A stretch of DNA of 53,104 nt. Origin: Blastococcus mobilis (GTDB lineage: Bacteria; Actinomycetota; Actinomycetes; Mycobacteriales; Geodermatophilaceae). Made by a program: the position numbers and the translations under genes. The DNA is taken from contig NZ_FZNO01000029.1 in assembly GCF_900188025.1 (NCBI RefSeq), forward strand, positions 1 to 53,104, given 5' to 3'. Positions 8,645 to 17,339 of this stretch are shown piece after piece (position 1 is the first letter of the stretch; every line of letters starts with the position of its first letter). Under the pieces are notes generated by a model. That model had not been told where the DNA came from. It was given only the letters and a program-made list of their open reading frames with translations, and made no database searches.

Positions 8645-10648
8645 GTGACGGCACGATCACGACTCTCCGCGAGCAGGTTCCGTCACTTACCGCCGACCAT
8701 GGGTGACGCTGTGCTGGTGAGTCTCCCCGCATCCGAGGTGCCCCGGACGCCCGCCGCCTCCCTCGGCGGAGCCGGGCAGCGCATGCGGGCCATCGACACG
8801 CTGCTCGCCGACCGCGGCCAGCTGTTCCAGGCGCTGTTCCTGTCCGCGCCGATCCCCAAGGCGCTGGTCGGCCTCGACGGACACCTCCTGGTCGCCAACC
8901 CCGTGCTGTGCGCCCTCACGGGACGGACTGCGGAGGAGCTGGCCGGCCGGCACGTCGATCTCCTCGCCCACCCCGATGACCCGCCGGTCGCCGACCTCGG
9001 TCTCGTGCCCGGCCCGCGGGAGCCCGCCGACCTGGACCCTAACCTGCTGCTGGACGGCGAGCGGCGGCTACGGCGGTCCGACGGCACCGAGCTCTGGGTC
9101 GTGCAGTCCCACGAGATCGTCCGGCACAACAACGGCGAGCCGCAGTTCGTCGTCCTCTCCCTCGTCGACGTGACCGACCGCCGTCGCGCCGAGGACGACC
9201 TGGTCCGCCGGGCGTTCACCGACCCGCTCACCGGCCTGCCCAACCGCCGCGCACTGACCGACCGCCTCCGCCACGCGGTGGCTCTGTCCCGCCGCCGCGG
9301 CCTGCAGGTGGGGCTGGTGCACCTCAACATCGACAGGTTCAGGGCGGTCAACGACTCCCTCGGCCACGAGGCCGGCGACCTGCTGCTCAGCCAGGTCGCC
9401 GATCGGCTGCGGTGGAGCACCCGGGTGGAGGACACCGCCGTCCGGCTGGGTGCCGACGAGTTCCTCGTCGTCGCCGAGGACGTCGAGGACCTCGACGGAC
9501 TGCGGGCGCTCGCCGACCGCCTACTGGCCGTCCTGGACGAGCCCTTCCTCGTCCAGGACCGGGAGATCACCCTGTCGGCGAGCGTGGGCCTCACCCTCGG
9601 CTCGGACAACACGCCCGACGACCTGCTCCGCCAGGCCCAGAGTGCGCTCACCCGCGCGAAGGCCGACGGCAGTCGCGCCCGGATCGAGGTCCACGAGGGC
9701 GCGCTGACCCGGGACGACATCGACGCCCTGCAGCTGGAGACCGACCTCAAGCACGCCCTGGACAACGAGGAGCTGCGGCTCTTCTACCAGCCGATCGTGC
9801 ACCTGCGGGACGAGACGCTGCTCGGCTACGAGGCGCTGGTGCGGTGGGAGCATCCGACCCGCGGCCTGCTCCCGCCCGGGGCCTTCCTCGCCGCCGCCGA
9901 GGACAACCGGCTGACCGCCAAGCTCGGCGCCTGGGTGCTGCACCGCGCCTGCACCGACGCCGCGGCGTGGCACGAGGACCTCCGAGTCCACGTGAACATC
10001 TCCGCCCGGCACCTGGCCGAAGAGGGTTTCAGCGATCTCGTCGCCGACGCACTCGCCCAGTCGGGGCTGGCTCCGCACCGGCTGGAGCTGGAGATCACCG
10101 AGTCGACGGCGCTGTTCGCTGCCGAGGCCACCCTGCACTCGGTCGCCGTCGTCACCGACCAGGGCGTCACCCTCGCGCTGGACGACTTCGGCACCGGCTA
10201 CTCGGCGATCACCGCCCTGCACCGGCTGCCGATCCACACCGTGAAGATCGACCGGTCCTTCGTGGCCGACGTGGTGACCGAACCGGCCACCGCGGCCCTC
10301 GTACAGGGACTCCTGCAGCTGGGTCGCGGCATGGGGCTGCAGGTCATCGCCGAGGGCATCGAGGACCTCGACCAGGCGCACTGGCTGCTCGAGCACGGCT
10401 GCGCGATGGCCCAGGGCTATGCGTTCGGCCGCCCGGCTCCGCTCCCCAGCCCGGCCGAGGTGCTCATCGGCGAGGTGACCGATGCTCCCGCCGAGGACGT
10501 CGCCGGTGAGCTGCTGCCCGAGGCGAGGGAGCTGCCCGCGGTGCCGCTGCAGCGGAGCCAGCCGACGTTGCGGGTCACCGACCTCGACGACACCGGGGCC
10601 TTCGCCACCGGCGCTCTCTTCGAGGAGCTGGCCGACCCGGAGGACTGA
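8645..10648 (+). CDS. PAS-GGDEF-EAL cyclic-di-GMP signalling protein
   Basis: A 667-residue cytoplasmic protein with no transmembrane segment. The PAS domain is at residues ~60-185. The GGDEF domain (~190-350) starts RAFTDPLTGLPNRRAL; its signature reads GADEF (269-273) instead of GGDEF. The EAL domain (~370-610) keeps EAL at 396-398, HVNISARHL, DDFGTGYSAI and AEGIED, so phosphodiesterase activity is plausible. The GADEF change may weaken or abolish cyclase activity and leave a GTP-sensing domain. The start is GTG 8645; ATG 8699 is an alternative. About 250 bp of non-coding DNA separates it from the divergent LLM gene. Confidence 0.92.
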   Translation: MTARSRLSASRFRHLPPTMGDAVLVSLPASEVPRTPAASLGGAGQRMRAIDTLLADRGQLFQALFLSAPIPKALVGLDGHLLVANPVLCALTGRTAEELAGRHVDLLAHPDDPPVADLGLVPGPREPADLDPNLLLDGERRLRRSDGTELWVVQSHEIVRHNNGEPQFVVLSLVDVTDRRRAEDDLVRRAFTDPLTGLPNRRALTDRLRHAVALSRRRGLQVGLVHLNIDRFRAVNDSLGHEAGDLLLSQVADRLRWSTRVEDTAVRLGADEFLVVAEDVEDLDGLRALADRLLAVLDEPFLVQDREITLSASVGLTLGSDNTPDDLLRQAQSALTRAKADGSRARIEVHEGALTRDDIDALQLETDLKHALDNEELRLFYQPIVHLRDETLLGYEALVRWEHPTRGLLPPGAFLAAAEDNRLTAKLGAWVLHRACTDAAAWHEDLRVHVNISARHLAEEGFSDLVADALAQSGLAPHRLELEITESTALFAAEATLHSVAVVTDQGVTLALDDFGTGYSAITALHRLPIHTVKIDRSFVADVVTEPATAALVQGLLQLGRGMGLQVIAEGIEDLDQAHWLLEHGCAMAQGYAFGRPAPLPSPAEVLIGEVTDAPAEDVAGELLPEARELPAVPLQRSQPTLRVTDLDDTGAFATGALFEELADPED

Positions 10649-10733
10649 CCACTCGGCGAGGGAACACGGTGTCGGGCACCCGACGGGCCGCCGGGCCACG
10701 ACGCCCAGGTCGGCGCGAGGGTGCTCCCGGGCG

Positions 10734-11639
10734 TCAGTCGGCGTCGGCCACCCGCCGACGCAGGGGCTCGGGCAGCAGCTCGGCCAGTTCCTGCGGCAAC
10801 AGCGGCAGGTCGAGGAGGGAGAGCTTGACCCGGCGGCGGTCGGCGGCCGCGGAGTCGTCGATCCGGACCAGGCGGCCGGCGTCGGGCCGCCAGACGACCT
10901 CCAGCACCTCCGACGGTTCCAGGCGGCCGGTCAGCACACCGTCCAGTTCGACCGCGGGCCGGCCTGCGGTCAGCTCCAGCCGGAGCGGCTCACCGGGCCC
11001 GAGCAGGACGCTCCGGGAGATCCCGCTGAGCGGAGCCGAGGGGGTCACGAGGATGCCTTCGATGCCCGGGCTGACCACCGGCCCGCCGGCCGCGTAGCTG
11101 TAGGCGGTCGAACCCATCGGCGTGGCGAGGATGAGCGAGTCGCAGCGGTAGTGCCCGTACCGGCGATCCGCGACGGACAGGGTCGCCTCCACCATGCCCT
11201 CCCCGGGCACGCGTGCCAGGACGGCATCGTTGAACGCCAGACTCTCACCGCCCACGTGCCGCACGACCAGGCAGCCGCGTACCTCGACGGTCGACCGCCC
11301 GTCGGCCATCGCGCTGAGCGCGGCGTCGAGGTCGGCTCCCTCCACCTCCGCCAGGAACCCGAGGTTGCCGAAGTTCACCCCGAGCACCGGCACCGGGCGT
11401 GCGCTGACCAGGCGCATGGCGCCCAGCAGGGTGCCGTCGCCGCCCAGCGCGATGATGCCGTCGCAGGTCCCGGCGAGTTCCTCCACCGTCACGGGCGTCA
11501 GACCGGGCACGCCCAGGCGGGCGACGTCGTCGCTCGATGCGACCAGCTCCACGTCGTGGGCCGCCGTCCACGCCGCCACCTGCCCGACGGCCGGAGAGCA
11601 GTCGCGCCCGGGATGCAGGACCAGGCCCATCCTGGACAT
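10734..11639 (-). CDS. nadK: NAD kinase
   Basis: A 301-residue ATP-NAD kinase that makes NADP. The GGDGT motif is in IIALGGDGTLLGAMRL; NFGNLGFLAEVE, AFNDAVLAR and TPMGSTAYSYAAGGPVVSPG are canonical NadK segments. ATG 11639 begins 5 bases after the stop of the upstream oxidoreductase gene, so the two are likely cotranscribed. An internal ATG at 11630 is an alternative start. The gene sits apart from the usual recN neighbourhood, so a second copy elsewhere in the genome is possible. Confidence 0.93.
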   Translation of the reverse strand: MSRMGLVLHPGRDCSPAVGQVAAWTAAHDVELVASSDDVARLGVPGLTPVTVEELAGTCDGIIALGGDGTLLGAMRLVSARPVPVLGVNFGNLGFLAEVEGADLDAALSAMADGRSTVEVRGCLVVRHVGGESLAFNDAVLARVPGEGMVEATLSVADRRYGHYRCDSLILATPMGSTAYSYAAGGPVVSPGIEGILVTPSAPLSGISRSVLLGPGEPLRLELTAGRPAVELDGVLTGRLEPSEVLEVVWRPDAGRLVRIDDSAAADRRRVKLSLLDLPLLPQELAELLPEPLRRRVADAD

Positions 11640-11644
11640 GCCGT

Positions 11645-13075
11645 TCAGCCCCGATAGCTCTCGAGCAACCGAAGCCAGATCTCGCTGATCGTGGGATATG
11701 CGGGCACCGCGTGCCACAACCTGCGGATGGGGACCTCCCCGACGACGGCGATGGTGGCCGCCTGGAGCAGCTCGGCCACGGCCGGCCCGATGAAGGTCAT
11801 CCCGAGCAGCACCTCCCGCTCGGTGTCCACGACCGCGATCGCCGTTCCCGTGTAGTCGTCGGCGAAGAGCCGGGCACCGCCCACCTGGCCGATCGGGTAC
11901 TCGACCACCCGGTGCGCCCGGCCGGCGTCGGCCGCCTGTGCGGCGGTCATCCCGACGGAGGCCACCTGTGGGTCGGTGAACACGACGCTGGGGGTGGCGA
12001 ACCGGTCGGCCGTCGCGACGTGCGGTGACCAGTCGGTCAGGTCGACCGCCTGGCCGCGGGCCCGGGCCACGATCGCGCTGCCCGCCTGGCGGGCCTGGTA
12101 CTTGCCCATGTGCGTGAGCAGGCGGCGCCCGTTGACGTCGCCGACGGCGTACAGCCAGCACCCGTCGACGCCGGTCACCCGCAGGTCCTCGTCGACGTCC
12201 AGGTATCCCGACCGCTCCATGCCGACGACGTCCAGGCCGAGATCCTCGGTCCGCGCGGCCCGGCCGGTCGCCACCAGGACCTCGTCACCACGGAGGTCGC
12301 CGTCGCTGGTACCGAGCACGACCTCCCCGTCCTCGCGCCGGGCGGAGCGCACGTCGGCGCAGAGCCGGATGTCGACCCCGGACTTGCGCAGCGAGTCGGC
12401 CACCGCCTCGCCGGCGGCGGGCTCCAGACCGGGCAGCAGCCGGTCGCTGCGGACGAGCATCGTGACCGTCGATCCGAGCGCGTGCCAGGCGGTGGCCATC
12501 TCGCAGGCCACGTAGCCCCCGCCGATGATCAGCAACCGACCCGGCGCGGCCTGGGCGCTCGTGGCCTCGCGGGAGGTCCAGGGACGGACGTCGGCCAGCC
12601 CCTCGATCGTGGGGACGGCGGCCTGCGACCCGGTGCAGATGGCGACCGCGTGCCGGGCGACCAGCGTGACCTCGGTCGTCCCGTCCGGCGGCGTGACGAC
12701 GACCCGCCTGGGCGCGGACAGGCGGCCCCTGCCGCGCACCAGGTCGATCCCGGCACGCCGGAGCCAGTCGACCTGACCGTCGTCGCGCCAGCTGGACGTG
12801 AAGGAGTCGCGCCGGGCCAGCGTCGCCGCGACGTCCTGCTCCCCGGTGACGGCGGCCGCCGCACCGCTCACGGCACGGGCCTCGCTGAGCGCCTCCGTGC
12901 CGCGCAGCAGCGCTTTGCTCGGCATGCACGCCCAGTAGGAGCACTCCCCGCCCACCAGCTCCGCCTCGACCACGACCGTGCGCAGACCGCCGCGCACGGT
13001 GATGTCGGCGACGTTCTCGCCGACGGCTCCGCCACCGATGACGATGACGTCGTACGTCTTCTCCGCGGTGGTCAC
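11645..13075 (-). CDS. Pyridine nucleotide-disulfide oxidoreductase (Lpd/mercuric reductase family)
   Basis: A 476-residue class I flavoprotein disulfide reductase. The FAD-binding IVIGGGAVGENVA, the redox pair in GGECSYWACMPSK (Cys45, Cys50), a second Rossmann motif LLIIGGGYVACEMA and the FAD-contacting YAVGDVNGRRLLTHMGKYQ are all present. The C-terminal H-x-H-P-T-x-x-E motif reads AYPTISE: Tyr460 stands where dihydrolipoamide dehydrogenase has its catalytic His, and Glu465 is kept. It is therefore unlikely to be true Lpd; a quinone, mercuric or low-molecular-weight thiol reductase is possible. GTG 13075 is chosen because the in-frame ATG at 13111 overlaps the divergent gene's start. Confidence 0.9.
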   Translation of the reverse strand: MTTAEKTYDVIVIGGGAVGENVADITVRGGLRTVVVEAELVGGECSYWACMPSKALLRGTEALSEARAVSGAAAAVTGEQDVAATLARRDSFTSSWRDDGQVDWLRRAGIDLVRGRGRLSAPRRVVVTPPDGTTEVTLVARHAVAICTGSQAAVPTIEGLADVRPWTSREATSAQAAPGRLLIIGGGYVACEMATAWHALGSTVTMLVRSDRLLPGLEPAAGEAVADSLRKSGVDIRLCADVRSARREDGEVVLGTSDGDLRGDEVLVATGRAARTEDLGLDVVGMERSGYLDVDEDLRVTGVDGCWLYAVGDVNGRRLLTHMGKYQARQAGSAIVARARGQAVDLTDWSPHVATADRFATPSVVFTDPQVASVGMTAAQAADAGRAHRVVEYPIGQVGGARLFADDYTGTAIAVVDTEREVLLGMTFIGPAVAELLQAATIAVVGEVPIRRLWHAVPAYPTISEIWLRLLESYRG

Positions 13076-13109
13076 CCGGCCATGGTGGCGGCTGTGGTCG
13101 ACTGGTTCC

Positions 13110-13622
13110 ATGCCTGTCGACGCCGCTCTGTACTCCGCGGCGCTGGGGCAGTACGCCGCCGGGGTGTGCCTGCTGACCGTCCGGGACGGCATCGACGACG
13201 TCGGTACGACGGTCAGCTCGGTGATGAGCGTGTCGGCCGCTCCCCCGCTGGTCGCCGTCGGCCTCACCGCGGACGGCTACCCGGCGGAGGTGCTGGAGGA
13301 GGTCGGCTCCTGCGCGCTCACCGTGCTGGCCGCTGCTCACGGGATCGTCGCGTCGCGCTTCGCCTCCGCCGGGCGGCCCAGCGCGCGGCACCTGCTCGAG
13401 TCGGTGGCGTGGACCAGAGCCGCCGGTAGCGGTGGGATCGTGCTCACCGAGGGGCTCGTGGCACTGGACTGCCGGCTGGAGCGGCTGGTCCCCGCCGGCG
13501 ACCACGTGCTGGCCCTGTTGGCGATCGAGGACGTGCCGGTGCTCAACGAGGCCGCCGCGCCGCTCCTCCGGCTCCGCGGCCGGTACGTGGACGAGTCGGC
13601 CCGCCCCCTCGGCCGGCCGTGA
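13110..13622 (+). CDS. Flavin reductase-like FMN-binding protein
   Basis: A 170-residue flavin-reductase-like split-barrel protein. LGQYAAGVCLLTVRDG, the GTTVSSVMSVSAAPPLVAVGL segment and CRLERLVPAGDHVLALLAIEDV follow the family pattern of small FMN reductases that feed reduced flavin to monooxygenases. ATG 13110 lies only 34 bases from the divergent oxidoreductase start, so the promoters are shared. It may serve the LLM oxidoreductase in the window, but no direct linkage is shown. Confidence 0.87.
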   Translation: MPVDAALYSAALGQYAAGVCLLTVRDGIDDVGTTVSSVMSVSAAPPLVAVGLTADGYPAEVLEEVGSCALTVLAAAHGIVASRFASAGRPSARHLLESVAWTRAAGSGGIVLTEGLVALDCRLERLVPAGDHVLALLAIEDVPVLNEAAAPLLRLRGRYVDESARPLGRP

Positions 13623-13649
13623 CCGGCGGCGGAAGAATCGTCCCGCTGG

Positions 13650-14294
13650 GTGTCACATCGCGGCGCTCGGCGGTGCTTCCTGGATGTGGACCTTCTACGG
13701 CCGGCCGTGACCGCCCCGGTGTCGGTGGCCGGGCTGCGCAGCGCGGCCCGGGCCTGGCCTGAGCGGAAGCGGCGCGTGGGCACGTCCCGGGACAGGACGG
13801 ACGTCCGGGCCGACCTCGAGGCCGTGTTCCGCAGCGAGTACGCGCGGGTCGTCGCGGTCGCCGCGCGCGTCCTCGGGTCCCGCGACCAGGCCGAGGACGT
13901 CGCCCAGGAGGTGTTCCTCTCCTTCGGCCGCTCCTCGGTTCCGGCCGACGAGGCCGGCGGCTGGCTGACCGTCGCAGCGGCCCACACCGCCCTCAACCTG
14001 CTCCGCTCCGGCCGCCGTCGCAGCGCCCGCGAGGAGGCGGCCGAGGACGGCCCGACCGTCGTCCCGGACGTCGCCGACCTCGTCGTCACCCGCGAGGAAC
14101 GCCGTTCCGTCCGGGCCGCCCTCGCCCGGCTGCCGCACAAGCAGGCGTCCGCGCTGGTCCTCCGGCACAGCGGCCTGAGCTACGCCGAGGTCGCCGCCGC
14201 ACTCGACATGTCCCCAGGAAGCGTGGGCACCACCGTGCGCCGCGCCGAGTCCGTCCTGCTCAAGGAGCTGAACCGTCATGCGTCACCCGAGTGA
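13650..14294 (+). CDS. ECF-type RNA polymerase sigma factor
   Basis: An up to 214-residue sigma-70 family ECF factor. Region 2 reads LEAVFRSEYARVVAVAARVL followed by DQAEDVAQEVFLSF. Region 4 is LARLPHKQASALVLRHSGLS followed by YAEVAAALDMSPGSV and helix-turn-helix residues. The start is uncertain: GTG 13650 gives the longest form, but GTG at 13686 or 13707 is possible since region 2 begins only near residue 55. It overlaps the anti-sigma gene by 17 bp, which argues for coupled synthesis. Confidence 0.9.
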   Translation: MSHRGARRCFLDVDLLRPAVTAPVSVAGLRSAARAWPERKRRVGTSRDRTDVRADLEAVFRSEYARVVAVAARVLGSRDQAEDVAQEVFLSFGRSSVPADEAGGWLTVAAAHTALNLLRSGRRRSAREEAAEDGPTVVPDVADLVVTREERRSVRAALARLPHKQASALVLRHSGLSYAEVAAALDMSPGSVGTTVRRAESVLLKELNRHASPE

Positions 14295-15351
14295 GGGCGT
14301 CCTTCGCCGACTGGTCGACGAGCCGGCCGGCGTGACCGACGACGACCGCGCCCACGCCGCCGGCTGCCCGACGTGCCTGCGCGCGCTGGACGGCGCCCGC
14401 GCCGACGCCCAGCTCGTCGGCGCCGCACTCGCGACGCCTACCGCGGATCTCGATGCGGATGCGGCATGGGCCCGGCTCTCGACGACGACCACGGCTCCCG
14501 TGCGGCAGGCGAGCGTCGCCCGCGGGCGGTGGCGGACGGCGGTGCGCCGGCCCGCTGTCGCGGTCCTGAGCGCGGTCGTCCTGGTGACCGGGGCCGGGGT
14601 GGCGGCGGCCAACGACTGGCTGCCGATCTTCCAGACCGAGCGGGTCGACCCGGTCGAGGTCACGTCGGCCGACCTCGTCCAGGTACCCGACCTCTCCGCC
14701 TACGGCGACCTCCAGATCACCGAGGAGGCCGATCCTCAGGAGGTGGCCGATGCCGCGACCGCGCTCGAGCGGACCGGCCTCGCCGTCCCCGAGGTGGCCG
14801 AGCTCCCCGAGGGAGTGACCGGCGATCCGGCCTACCAGGCGGCCGGTGTCGTGAGCGGCACCTTCACGTTCTCCGCCGCCAAGGCCGCGCAGGCCGCGGC
14901 CGCCGAGGGCGAGGTCCTGCCACCGCCGCCCGCCGGGGTGGACGGCAGCCGGCTCCGGATCGAGGCCGGTCCGGGCGTCGCGGCGGTCTGGTCGCAGCCC
15001 ACCGGCGTGCCGACGCTCGTCGTGGCCCGCGTGGTCGCGCCCAAGGTCTACTCGTCCGGCGTGCCGTTCGAGACCGTGCGCGACTACCTGCTCTCCCTCC
15101 CGGGCCTGCCCGACGGGCTCGCCGACCAGCTGCGCGACCTCTCCGCGGACGGCGGCACCCTGCCCCTGCCCGTCCCGGCGGAGCTGGTGACCAGCTCCAT
15201 CGCCGAGGTGAACGGGTCGACCGCGACGGTGCTCACGTCGCGCGACGGGCTGTTCGCCGGCGTGGTCTGGGTCGAGGACGGCGTCATGACCGGCGTGGCC
15301 GGGTCGCTGAGCGCCGACGAGCTCCTGTCGGTCGCCCGTGGCCTCCGCTGA
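14278..15351 (+). CDS. Membrane-anchored anti-sigma factor
   Basis: A 357-residue protein overlapping the sigma gene. The N-terminus carries HAAGCPTC, the H-x3-C-x2-C zinc-associated anti-sigma motif. A single transmembrane segment, AVAVLSAVVLVTGAGVAAA, is near residues 97-115. The remainder would be an extracytoplasmic sensor domain of unknown fold, ending in SLSADELLSVARGLR. It probably sequesters the upstream sigma factor at the membrane. The signal is unknown. Confidence 0.85.
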   Translation: MRHPSEGVLRRLVDEPAGVTDDDRAHAAGCPTCLRALDGARADAQLVGAALATPTADLDADAAWARLSTTTTAPVRQASVARGRWRTAVRRPAVAVLSAVVLVTGAGVAAANDWLPIFQTERVDPVEVTSADLVQVPDLSAYGDLQITEEADPQEVADAATALERTGLAVPEVAELPEGVTGDPAYQAAGVVSGTFTFSAAKAAQAAAAEGEVLPPPPAGVDGSRLRIEAGPGVAAVWSQPTGVPTLVVARVVAPKVYSSGVPFETVRDYLLSLPGLPDGLADQLRDLSADGGTLPLPVPAELVTSSIAEVNGSTATVLTSRDGLFAGVVWVEDGVMTGVAGSLSADELLSVARGLR

Positions 15352-15370
15352 CGCCGCTACCGTCCGCGGG

Positions 15371-16342
15371 ATGACCTCCGACACCGCCGCCGCGGGCTCC
15401 TCCGCCGACGCGCTGGCCGGTCTTCCGCCGTCCCCGGCGGTCTGGTGCTCCGGATTGCGCAAGCGGTACGGACGCCGGACCGCCGTCGACGACGTCTCGT
15501 TCTCCGTGGCCCGGGGCGAGGTGCTCGGCCTGCTCGGGCCCAACGGCGCCGGGAAGACCAGCGTCATCAAGATGCTGCTGGGCCTCGTGCGGCCCGACGC
15601 CGGTGAGGTCATGCTGCTCGGGCGGCGGTCGTCCGATCCCCGCTCCCGCAGCGCCGTCGGCTATCTGCCCGAGCTGTTCCGCTACCAGCCGTGGCTGACC
15701 GCGGCCGAGGTGCTGGACCTGCACGTCAAGCTCGCCCGCCTCGACGTCGATGCCTCCGAGCGGCGTGAGTGCCTGGCGCTCGTCGGCCTCGCCGAGCGGG
15801 CGGGCGACCGGGTCGGTGGTTTCTCGAAGGGCATGCAGCAGCGGCTGGGGCTCGCCGTCGCGCTCGTCGCCCGGCCCGAGCTCGTCGTGCTCGACGAGCC
15901 GACCAGCGCGCTGGACCCGCTCGGCCGGGTGGACGTCCGCGACCTCGTTCTCTCGCTGAAGTCACGCGGCGTCGCCGTCCTGCTCAACTCGCACCTCATC
16001 GGCGAGGTGGAGCGGGTGTGCGACCGGGTGGTGATCCTGGACAAGGGCCGGGTGGCGGCGTCGGGAACCCTGGCCGAGCTGCTCGGGCAGCGCGAGGTCC
16101 GGCTGCGGCTGGGGGGCCTCGACCGGCGGGCCGAGGACCGGCTGCGGGCGGCCGGCTCGGTGACGCGCAGCGGCGACTGGCTCACCGTCGCCCTCCCGGC
16201 GGACGACGACGGCGTCACCGTGCCCGACCTGGTGCGCGACCTGGTCGGTCTGGGCGTCCGTGTGCACGCCGTCGAGCCGATGCGGATCAGCCTCGAGGAG
16301 CGCCTGCTCGCCGTCCTGCGTCACGAGGAGCCCGGCTCGTGA
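15371..16342 (+). CDS. ABC transporter ATP-binding protein
   Basis: A 323-residue ATPase subunit. The Walker A is GPNGAGKTS, the signature region reads GFSKGMQQRLGLA, the Walker B is LVVLDEPTSALDP, and the H-loop is NSHLIGEVE. The order and the long C-terminal extension resemble ABC-2/CcmA-type exporters. ATG 15371 is used; a GTG at 15338 would overlap the anti-sigma gene end. It overlaps the permease gene by 4 bp (GTGA). The pair may belong to the regulon of the upstream ECF sigma factor. Confidence 0.92.
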   Translation: MTSDTAAAGSSADALAGLPPSPAVWCSGLRKRYGRRTAVDDVSFSVARGEVLGLLGPNGAGKTSVIKMLLGLVRPDAGEVMLLGRRSSDPRSRSAVGYLPELFRYQPWLTAAEVLDLHVKLARLDVDASERRECLALVGLAERAGDRVGGFSKGMQQRLGLAVALVARPELVVLDEPTSALDPLGRVDVRDLVLSLKSRGVAVLLNSHLIGEVERVCDRVVILDKGRVAASGTLAELLGQREVRLRLGGLDRRAEDRLRAAGSVTRSGDWLTVALPADDDGVTVPDLVRDLVGLGVRVHAVEPMRISLEERLLAVLRHEEPGS

Positions 16343-17187
16343 CCGCGCTGACCGTCGCCGGGCTCACGCTGCGGGAGGCCTCCCGACGGCGGGTGGTCTG
16401 GGCGCTCCTGGTCCTGACGGTGGCCCTGCTCGCACTCAGCGCGTGGGGCTTCTCGAAGCTGATCGGCCTGGACACCGAGCTGGGCACCATGACCAGCGGT
16501 GAGGCCCGCCTCGTGGCCTCGGTGCTGCTCAACCTGATCATGTTCGGGATGAGCCTGATCGCGGCGATCGGCACGGCCTTCCTCGCCGGCCCCACGCTCG
16601 CGGGCGAGGTGGAGTCGGGGCAGGCCCTGGCGATCCTCGCGCGCCCCGTGCGCCGCTCACAGGTTCTGCTGGGCAAGTGGCTCGGCCTCGTCACCTTCGG
16701 CTGCGGCTACGTGGTCGTGGCCGGCCTCGCCCAGATCCTCGTCGTCCGTGTGACGGTCGGGTACTGGCCTCCGTCACCCGCCGTGGGGCTCGCGCTGCTC
16801 GCGGCCGAGACGGTCGTGCTGCTGACGCTGGCTCTCCTGCTGTCCAGCGTCATCTCGCCGATGGCGTCGGGCATCGTGGCGGTCGGGCTCTTCGGGGCGA
16901 CGTGGATCGCCGGGGTGGTGGGTGCGATCGGCGGGGCCCTGGGCAACGAGGGCGTCGAGCGCGTGGGCACCGTGTCCCGGATCGTGCTGCCGACCGACGG
17001 CCTGTGGCGCGGGGCCATGAACGCCTTCCAGGACCCCGGCGCGCTGCTCCAGATGGGCACCGACGAGGGCGGATTCCCCTTCCTGAGCGAGGCACCGCTG
17101 GCACCGGCCTACCTGGCGTGGGCCGCGCTGTGGATCGCCGTCATCTGGGGCCTGACCGCCCTGTCCTTCCAGCGCCGCGACATCTAG
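16339..17187 (+). CDS. ABC-2-type transporter permease
   Basis: A 282-residue membrane protein with six hydrophobic segments, among them VWALLVLTVALLALSAWGF and a C-terminal AYLAWAALWIAVIWGLTAL. The cytoplasmic loop AGEVESGQALAILARPVRR is the conserved ABC-2 permease segment. Its GTG start is embedded in the upstream ATPase stop, so the two form one exporter. The substrate is unknown. Confidence 0.9.
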   Translation: MTALTVAGLTLREASRRRVVWALLVLTVALLALSAWGFSKLIGLDTELGTMTSGEARLVASVLLNLIMFGMSLIAAIGTAFLAGPTLAGEVESGQALAILARPVRRSQVLLGKWLGLVTFGCGYVVVAGLAQILVVRVTVGYWPPSPAVGLALLAAETVVLLTLALLLSSVISPMASGIVAVGLFGATWIAGVVGAIGGALGNEGVERVGTVSRIVLPTDGLWRGAMNAFQDPGALLQMGTDEGGFPFLSEAPLAPAYLAWAALWIAVIWGLTALSFQRRDI

Positions 17188-17207
17188 GACCCCCTCGCCC
17201 CCACCGT

Positions 17208-17264
17208 GGAAGGACCCGTACTCCTCGCCGCTCGCAGGCTCACGGCGAGCCTCGGGACGGGGCC
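17208..17264 (+). terminator. Nested-hairpin repeat, likely terminator
   Basis: Follows the ABC permease by 20 bases. Outer arms GGACCCGT...GGACGGGGCC enclose an inner perfect stem CTCGCCG/CGGCGAG around CTCGCAGGCTCA. A closely related element lies at 30728-30786 after the TetR gene, so this is a dispersed intergenic family that probably acts as a terminator. Confidence 0.7.
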
Positions 17265-17339
17265 ACGGCGGGACCCTGCACGGGGGCGGGGGGGTAGGGA
17301 GCCCGGGCGGCACCGGGCCGGACTAGCGTCGGAGCCGCC

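Noticed and set aside
10734-12161. One 475-residue protein fusing NAD kinase to an N-terminal extension
   Set aside because: The extension is the wrong frame of the upstream disulfide oxidoreductase; NadK similarity begins at ATG 11639.
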